The notes under the pieces: generated by a model | Databases searched by the model: none | Seen by the model: the letters and a program-made list of their open reading frames with translations, nothing else | What the model was told of the DNA's origin: nothing | Translations under genes and position numbers: made by a program | NCBI GenBank assembly: GCA_902764045.1 | Contig: CACWUI010000101.1 | Coordinates: 1-9,219 of the forward strand | Direction of reading: 5' to 3' | From: an uncultured Lachnospiraceae bacterium | Lineage (GTDB): Bacteria; Bacillota; Clostridia; Lachnospirales; Lachnospiraceae | DNA: 9,219 nt | Part shown: positions 5,919 through 9,219 of the stretch, piece after piece | Layout: every line of letters starts with the position of its first letter | Numbering within the stretch: the first letter of the stretch is position 1

Positions 5919-8321
5919 TTATAAATTCTCCAATTTCTGAAATATTTTTTTAATCTTACTGTTCTTTTTCTTTTTCACTTTAAACACAAGCCGTTGCTCA
6001 AGCTGTAGCAGTATGGCAAACACAAATACCGCTCCTATCGACAGGAAAACCGTCCACACCACCGCTCCGGGCGACAAGAAGGCAATTTTATAAAGAGGCC
6101 TCAATATAATGGCTCCGCCAATAACACATACAAGGGTAATAACAAGAACAAACCACCTGTAAGCATTAAAAGGATGTGATATGTGAATAACCATGATAAC
6201 ACCGATAACAAGCATGACTATAATAGCCATGGTTGATTTTTCATCGAAGGAAAGCCCCATGGCAGTTCCTATTCCGGCAGCCACCTGGGCCATGATAAAT
6301 TCCGTGATCGCCGCAGGCAATGCACGTTTTAAAACGGATGATATAAATTTGCCCCTGATAAGATCACGGTTGGGCTGCATCGCCAGAAAGAATCCCGGAA
6401 TACCTATGGTCACAAGACTGTAAAACGACAGCTGCGTGGGATAGAGCGGGAACTGGTTTCCGATGAATATAACAAAGAGCGCCGTAAGTATGGAAAAAAT
6501 ATTTTTCACAAGGAAAAGAGAAGCGGTTCTTTGTATGTTATTAACAGCCTGCCGGCCTTCTACGACCACATCGGGCATTTTTGAAAAGTCGGAATCAAGA
6601 AGCACTATCTCGGATATGTTTTCCACCACTTCCGAACCCTGTCCCATGGCAATACTGCAGTCAGCAGCTTTCAGCGCGAGCACATCGTTTACACCGTCTC
6701 CCGTCATGGCAACCACCCGACCTTCAGCCTGAAGAGCCTTGACTATTTTTTGCTTCTGATCGGGACGGACTCTTCCGAATACACTGTATTCCACGGCAGC
6801 CTTGGCGATGTCCTCATCTGTTTCCAGTTCCGACGCATCGATAACCTTTTCCGAACCTCTTATACCCGCTTTCTGCGCCACATGGGCTACTGTAGCAGGA
6901 TTATCACCGGAAATCACCTTTACGTCAACTCCCTCTGTCTGGAAATAACGCATAGTCCTTTTAGCGGTCTTTCTAACGGGATTGGTCAGGAGTACAAGTC
7001 CGAAGGGGATAACAGGTTCGCTTAACGGTCTTCCTTCTCTTATATCATCATCACTTCCGGCCACCATTCCGAAAAGAAGCACTCTGTTCCCTGTGTTTAA
7101 ATATACCTCTATCTTCTCGGCATATTCCTCATACCGTTCAAGAAGAAGCTTCTCGGGAGCACCTAACAGATATGTACCGTCCTCAAAGGTTGCACCGCTG
7201 TATTTCACCTTGGATGAAAAAGGATAAACCGCGATGGCTTCCCTTTTGCTTCCGTGACCGAAGGATTTCTTAAGGGTATCTATGGTCATGTTGTCATTGG
7301 TCATGACGCTTACAAAATCCTCCAGCAGCTCGGACAAAGGCGCCTCCTGGGTGGGATCATCCTCATAACCGTCAAGTGGGATCAGAGCCTCAAAGGACAT
7401 GATGTTTTCGGTCAGGGTTCCTGTCTTATCAAGACAAAGGGTGTCCACCCTGGCGAGGGTTTCCACACTTGCCATCTCGTGAACAAGAACCTGTTTAAGC
7501 CCCAGGGTTCCGGCACTCACCGCAAGCCTGATACTTGTCATCAGATACAGACCTTCCGGTATCATACCAACAAGAGCCGCCACAACAGCCACAATGGATG
7601 CGGAATATCCCAGCTTCAGAAAATGAAAATCCTGGATAAACATAATGATACCTATGGGGATCATTATGATACCGATGATCTTCAGAAGCCTGGTAAGAGA
7701 CTTCATCATCTCCGTCTGCTTCTTTTCTCCCTGTCCCTTAGCCTCTAAAGTAAGCTTTGAGATATAAGAATCCAGACCTACGCTGGTAAGCTCGGCACGG
7801 CATTCTCCGGAAACAACAAAACTTCCGGATAAAAGGTCGTCTCCCGCCACCTTTCTTATCTCATCCGACTCACCTGTTACCAGTGATTCATTTACCTTGA
7901 TATCTCCGTGTATCAGCTTTGCATCCGCACCTATCTGATTCCCGGCGCCGAACACGCAAAGATCACCCTGAACAAGCTTATCGGTAGCTATCTCATATTC
8001 CTTGCCGTCCCTTATGACCCTGGTTTTCGGGGCATTCAGCATGGTCAGCCTGTCAAGAACCTGTTTTGCGCGAAGCTCCTGAACGATCCCGATTATCGCA
8101 TTTATAATGACAACGGGAATAAACGTAATATTGACTATGGATCCCGCCGTGATCAGAAGAATGGCAAAAAACACAAATATGAAGTTGAAAAAGGTCAGAC
8201 AATTATTTTTAACGATCTGTGCCACAGTCTTTGACTGGGTTCCCACCGATTCGTTTACCAGACCCTGCGCTTCTCTTTGGGAAGCCTCTTTTTCCGAAAG
8301 ACCATTTACCGGATCAGTCAT
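5919..8321 (-). CDS. CtpE-like P-type cation-transporting ATPase (HAD-IC family)
   Basis: A membrane pump that moves a cation using ATP through a phospho-aspartate intermediate. Residues, numbered from the ATG at 8321: M1-M2 about 43-82; actuator domain with VTGES (148-152); M3-M4 about 212-268 with the ion-site motif IPEGL (254-258); phosphorylation motif DKTGT with Asp298; a nucleotide domain carrying LLGAPEK (385-391) where many P-type pumps have KGAPE; ISGDNP (470-475); TGDGVNDVLALKAAD (540-554); then M5-M10 (about 601-774) and a Lys-rich tail. The M6 stretch TIGIPGFFLAMQPN and PEGL not followed by Pro resemble the mycobacterial CtpE group, reported to transport Ca2+; substrate here is inference. 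Length is 800 residues. I chose 8321 because GGAGG lies 4 bases upstream; an in-frame ATG at 8351 would encode a 10-residue extension through that site. First gene of a five-gene run. Confidence 0.93.
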   Translation of the reverse strand: MTDPVNGLSEKEASQREAQGLVNESVGTQSKTVAQIVKNNCLTFFNFIFVFFAILLITAGSIVNITFIPVVIINAIIGIVQELRAKQVLDRLTMLNAPKTRVIRDGKEYEIATDKLVQGDLCVFGAGNQIGADAKLIHGDIKVNESLVTGESDEIRKVAGDDLLSGSFVVSGECRAELTSVGLDSYISKLTLEAKGQGEKKQTEMMKSLTRLLKIIGIIMIPIGIIMFIQDFHFLKLGYSASIVAVVAALVGMIPEGLYLMTSIRLAVSAGTLGLKQVLVHEMASVETLARVDTLCLDKTGTLTENIMSFEALIPLDGYEDDPTQEAPLSELLEDFVSVMTNDNMTIDTLKKSFGHGSKREAIAVYPFSSKVKYSGATFEDGTYLLGAPEKLLLERYEEYAEKIEVYLNTGNRVLLFGMVAGSDDDIREGRPLSEPVIPFGLVLLTNPVRKTAKRTMRYFQTEGVDVKVISGDNPATVAHVAQKAGIRGSEKVIDASELETDEDIAKAAVEYSVFGRVRPDQKQKIVKALQAEGRVVAMTGDGVNDVLALKAADCSIAMGQGSEVVENISEIVLLDSDFSKMPDVVVEGRQAVNNIQRTASLFLVKNIFSILTALFVIFIGNQFPLYPTQLSFYSLVTIGIPGFFLAMQPNRDLIRGKFISSVLKRALPAAITEFIMAQVAAGIGTAMGLSFDEKSTMAIIVMLVIGVIMVIHISHPFNAYRWFVLVITLVCVIGGAIILRPLYKIAFLSPGAVVWTVFLSIGAVFVFAILLQLEQRLVFKVKKKKNSKIKKIFQKLENL
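5928..5931 (-). promoter_or_regulatory. GGAG ribosome binding site for the TTG start of the MATE gene
   Basis: GGAG on the minus strand, 9 bases before the TTG at 5918 and within the last codons of the upstream ATPase gene. It supports TTG over the ATG fourteen codons further on. Confidence 0.6.
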
Positions 8322-8325
8322 AATA

Positions 8326-8330
8326 CCTCC
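8326..8330 (-). promoter_or_regulatory. ATPase ribosome binding site GGAGG
   Basis: GGAGG on the minus strand, 4 bases before the ATG at 8321. The spacing is a little short but acceptable, and it fixes the start against the ATG at 8351. Confidence 0.75.
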
Positions 8331-8353
8331 GAATAACAACAAAACAGGCAAAA

Positions 8354-8380
8354 ATCATTACGCCTTAACCTGTTAATGAT
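8354..8380 (-). repeat. overlapping inverted repeats, possible operator for the ATPase operon
   Basis: ATCATTA (8354-8360) and TAATGAT (8374-8380) form a perfect 7-base inverted repeat with 13 bases between. Inside it, TTAAC-CT-GTTAA (8365-8376) is a tight palindrome of operator size, and AACAGG (8343-8348) also has its complement CCTGTT at 8369-8374. The set covers the predicted -10 box and transcript start of the ATPase operon, where a repressor would bind. No regulator family is recognised; no T-run follows, so it is not a terminator. Confidence 0.45.
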
Positions 8381-8404
8381 AACATAATAAAGCACATTTT
8401 TAAA
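8376..8404 (-). promoter_or_regulatory. predicted promoter of the ATPase-MATE-pyrophosphatase-map-ogg run
   Basis: On the minus strand: -35 TTTAAA (8404-8399, 4 of 6), a 17-base spacer, -10 TATCAT (8381-8376, 5 of 6). It lies just after the csp terminator and gives a leader of about 48 bases before the ATPase ATG. An alternative -10, TATTAT at 8389-8384, has only a poor -35. Confidence 0.5.
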
Positions 8405-8408
8405 CACT

Positions 8409-8436
8409 AAAAAAGAGCGGCGATAACGCCGCCCTT
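8409..8436 (-). terminator. intrinsic terminator after the cold-shock gene
   Basis: On the minus strand GGGCGGCG (8434-8427), loop TTAT, then CGCCGCTC (8422-8415) gives an 8-pair stem with one G-U, extendable by two A-U pairs, followed by six T. It lies 21 bases after the csp stop codon and separates that gene from the ATPase operon. Confidence 0.95.
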
Positions 8437-8457
8437 CAAATCCTGATTATCAGTAAA

Positions 8458-8658
8458 TTATGCCATTTTTGTAACATTAACGGCTTGAGGTCCTTTGGCT
8501 CCGTCAGCTATTTCAAACTCAACATCAACGCCTTCGTCAAGGGTCTTGAACCCTTCCATATTCAAACCTGTGTAATGAACAAACACGTCGTTACCTTCTT
8601 CATCACTGATGAAACCGTAACCCTTCTGGTTATTAAACCACTTAACCGTTCCTTTCAT
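8458..8658 (-). CDS. csp: CspA/CspB-type cold-shock RNA chaperone
   Basis: A small single-domain OB-fold protein that binds single-stranded RNA or DNA and melts RNA secondary structure in the cytoplasm. The 66-residue length is normal. It has VKWFNNQKGYGFI (5-17) containing RNP1 (KGYGFI, 12-17), RNP2 VFVHY (25-29), GFKTLDEG (36-43) and the family C-terminal GPQAVNVT (56-63). Most relatives have VFVHFSAI where this one has VFVHYTGL, a mild change. GAAGGG lies 9 bases before the ATG at 8658. It has its own promoter, a structured leader of about 60 bases and a strong terminator, so it is a monocistronic unit, though readthrough from glnS may add to it. Whether it is cold-induced or constitutive cannot be told. 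Confidence 0.97.
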   Translation of the reverse strand: MKGTVKWFNNQKGYGFISDEEGNDVFVHYTGLNMEGFKTLDEGVDVEFEIADGAKGPQAVNVTKMA

Positions 8659-8698
8659 TGCTCATTTCCCTTCAAAAAACTAAAACTATAATAACTTG

Positions 8699-8719
8699 GA
8701 AGTGCTTTATCTGCACTTC
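8699..8719 (-). promoter_or_regulatory. hairpin at the 5' end of the csp leader
   Basis: GAAGTGC - 7 bases - GCACTTC, a perfect 7-pair stem. With the promoter predicted at 8724-8752 it would form within the first few bases of the csp transcript. It could protect the mRNA 5' end or serve as a DNA operator; no T-run follows directly, so it is not a good glnS terminator. Confidence 0.6.
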
Positions 8720-8723
8720 TATG

Positions 8724-8752
8724 ATAGTACCATTTATGTCATACCGTGTCAA
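8724..8752 (-). promoter_or_regulatory. csp promoter (sigma-A type)
   Basis: On the minus strand: consensus -35 TTGACA (8752-8747), a 17-base spacer and -10 TACTAT (8729-8724, 4 of 6). It predicts a start near 8717 and a leader of about 59 bases. The -35 hexamer contains the TGA stop codon of glnS (8751-8749). Confidence 0.8.
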
Positions 8753-9219
8753 TCTAATTTAAAAGAACTTTTTAAAGAAACTATCCTGTTAAAAATCGGC
8801 TTTCCCGGCTCGGAATCCTTAAAATCACTGACGAAATATCCGTTTCTAACAAACTGGAATCTTTCTTCCGGCCCCACGTCTTTTATACAAGGTTCAAACA
8901 GCCCCTCATCTATGACCTTTAAAGATTCCGGATTTAAGTTCAGACTGCCGTCTTCAGCATAAACACCCTTTTGCGCATCGATCAGATCTTCATATATGCG
9001 GACCTTTGCTTTGACACACTCTGTAGCGCTTACCCAGTGGATAGTGCCCTTGACTTTTCGTGTGTCACAATTCCCGCCTTTGGTTTCCGGGTCATATTCG
9101 CAGTGGATAACACTTATATTTCCATTATCATCCTTTTCAAAACCCGTGCATTTCACAAAATATGCGTTCATAAGACGGACTTCATTTCCGGGGAACAGCC
9201 TGAAATATTTCTTAGGCGG
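8749..9219 (-). CDS. glnS: glutaminyl-tRNA synthetase, C-terminal 156 residues (5' end beyond window)
   Basis: GlnRS charges tRNA-Gln with glutamine. Only the end of the gene is here, read in frame from the window edge (PPKKYFRLFPGNEVRLMNAY) to TGA at 8749. The fragment covers much of the C-terminal beta-barrel anticodon-binding region: EVRLMNAYFVKC (13-24), the family box KVKGTIHWVSA (55-65), and FQFVRNGYFVSDF with KPIFNRIVSL near the end, matching the E. coli GlnRS C terminus block by block. The catalytic domain (HIGH and MSK motifs) is outside the window. A start at the internal ATG at 9171 would cut a conserved box, so this is a partial gene, not a 140-residue protein. There is no convincing terminator before the csp promoter. 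Many Firmicutes lack GlnRS and make Gln-tRNA through GatCAB, so its presence is informative. Confidence 0.96.
   Translation of the reverse strand, partial: PPKKYFRLFPGNEVRLMNAYFVKCTGFEKDDNGNISVIHCEYDPETKGGNCDTRKVKGTIHWVSATECVKAKVRIYEDLIDAQKGVYAEDGSLNLNPESLKVIDEGLFEPCIKDVGPEERFQFVRNGYFVSDFKDSEPGKPIFNRIVSLKSSFKLD

Noticed and set aside
7254..7748. Plus-strand open frame of 164 codons
   Set aside because: Antisense to the conserved phosphorylation and M3-M4 region of the P-type ATPase; His/Lys-rich composition, no motif.
8322..8351. Longer ATPase start at the ATG at 8351
   Set aside because: It has no ribosome site of its own and its extra ten codons include the GGAGG that serves the ATG at 8321.
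8699..8719. Hairpin as the glnS terminator
   Set aside because: No T-run follows the stem directly, and it lies downstream of a strong promoter, so a csp leader element fits better.
8749..9171. Stand-alone 140-residue protein
   Set aside because: The frame stays open to the window edge with conserved GlnRS sequence before the ATG, so it is the tail of glnS.
1..9219. CRISPR array, mobile element, phage or defence system
   Set aside because: No direct-repeat array, transposase, integrase, terminal repeats or defence-type domain could be seen; all supported genes are housekeeping, transport or stress functions in one direction.

Overview
The window looks like ordinary chromosomal core DNA from a Gram-positive Clostridia-type bacterium, most likely Lachnospiraceae or a close relative (inference). 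The support is a perfect CIRCE operator in front of groES-groEL, AGGAGG-like ribosome binding sites, a methionine aminopeptidase with an N-terminal SEC-C zinc motif, a CBS/DRTGG-containing family II pyrophosphatase, and an OGG1-type glycosylase. Every gene I can support is on the minus strand, so transcription runs from high to low coordinates. I see no tRNA, rRNA, CRISPR array, insertion sequence, phage gene or attachment site.

Layout in the direction of transcription: (1) 9219-8749, the C-terminal end of glutaminyl-tRNA synthetase. (2) 8752-8409, a single-gene unit for a CspA/CspB-type cold-shock protein, with its own promoter, a 5'-leader hairpin and a strong intrinsic terminator. (3) 8404-1209, a tightly packed run of five genes: a CtpE-like P-type cation ATPase, a MATE efflux transporter starting at TTG, a CBS-type manganese-dependent pyrophosphatase, methionine aminopeptidase and an Ogg-type DNA glycosylase. 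Gaps are 0, 25, -4 and 18 bases with no internal terminator, so this is probably one operon behind a promoter at about 8376-8404. (4) 1212-1, the groES-groEL chaperonin operon under a sigma-A-like promoter and CIRCE (HrcA control); groEL runs off the left edge.

No whole undescribed system is evident. The most striking irregularity is in the pyrophosphatase. The reading frame is open and all metal-ligand motifs remain, but about 34 residues that normally follow the first metal-binding motif (HxxPDxDSIC) are missing, so part of the N-terminal catalytic fold is absent. Other points worth a look are overlapping inverted repeats on the ATPase promoter, a hairpin at the predicted 5' end of the csp mRNA, a leaderless-looking ogg start inside a weak hairpin, the TTG start of the MATE gene, and two promoters (groE and csp) whose -35 TTGACA hexamer contains the stop codon of the preceding gene.
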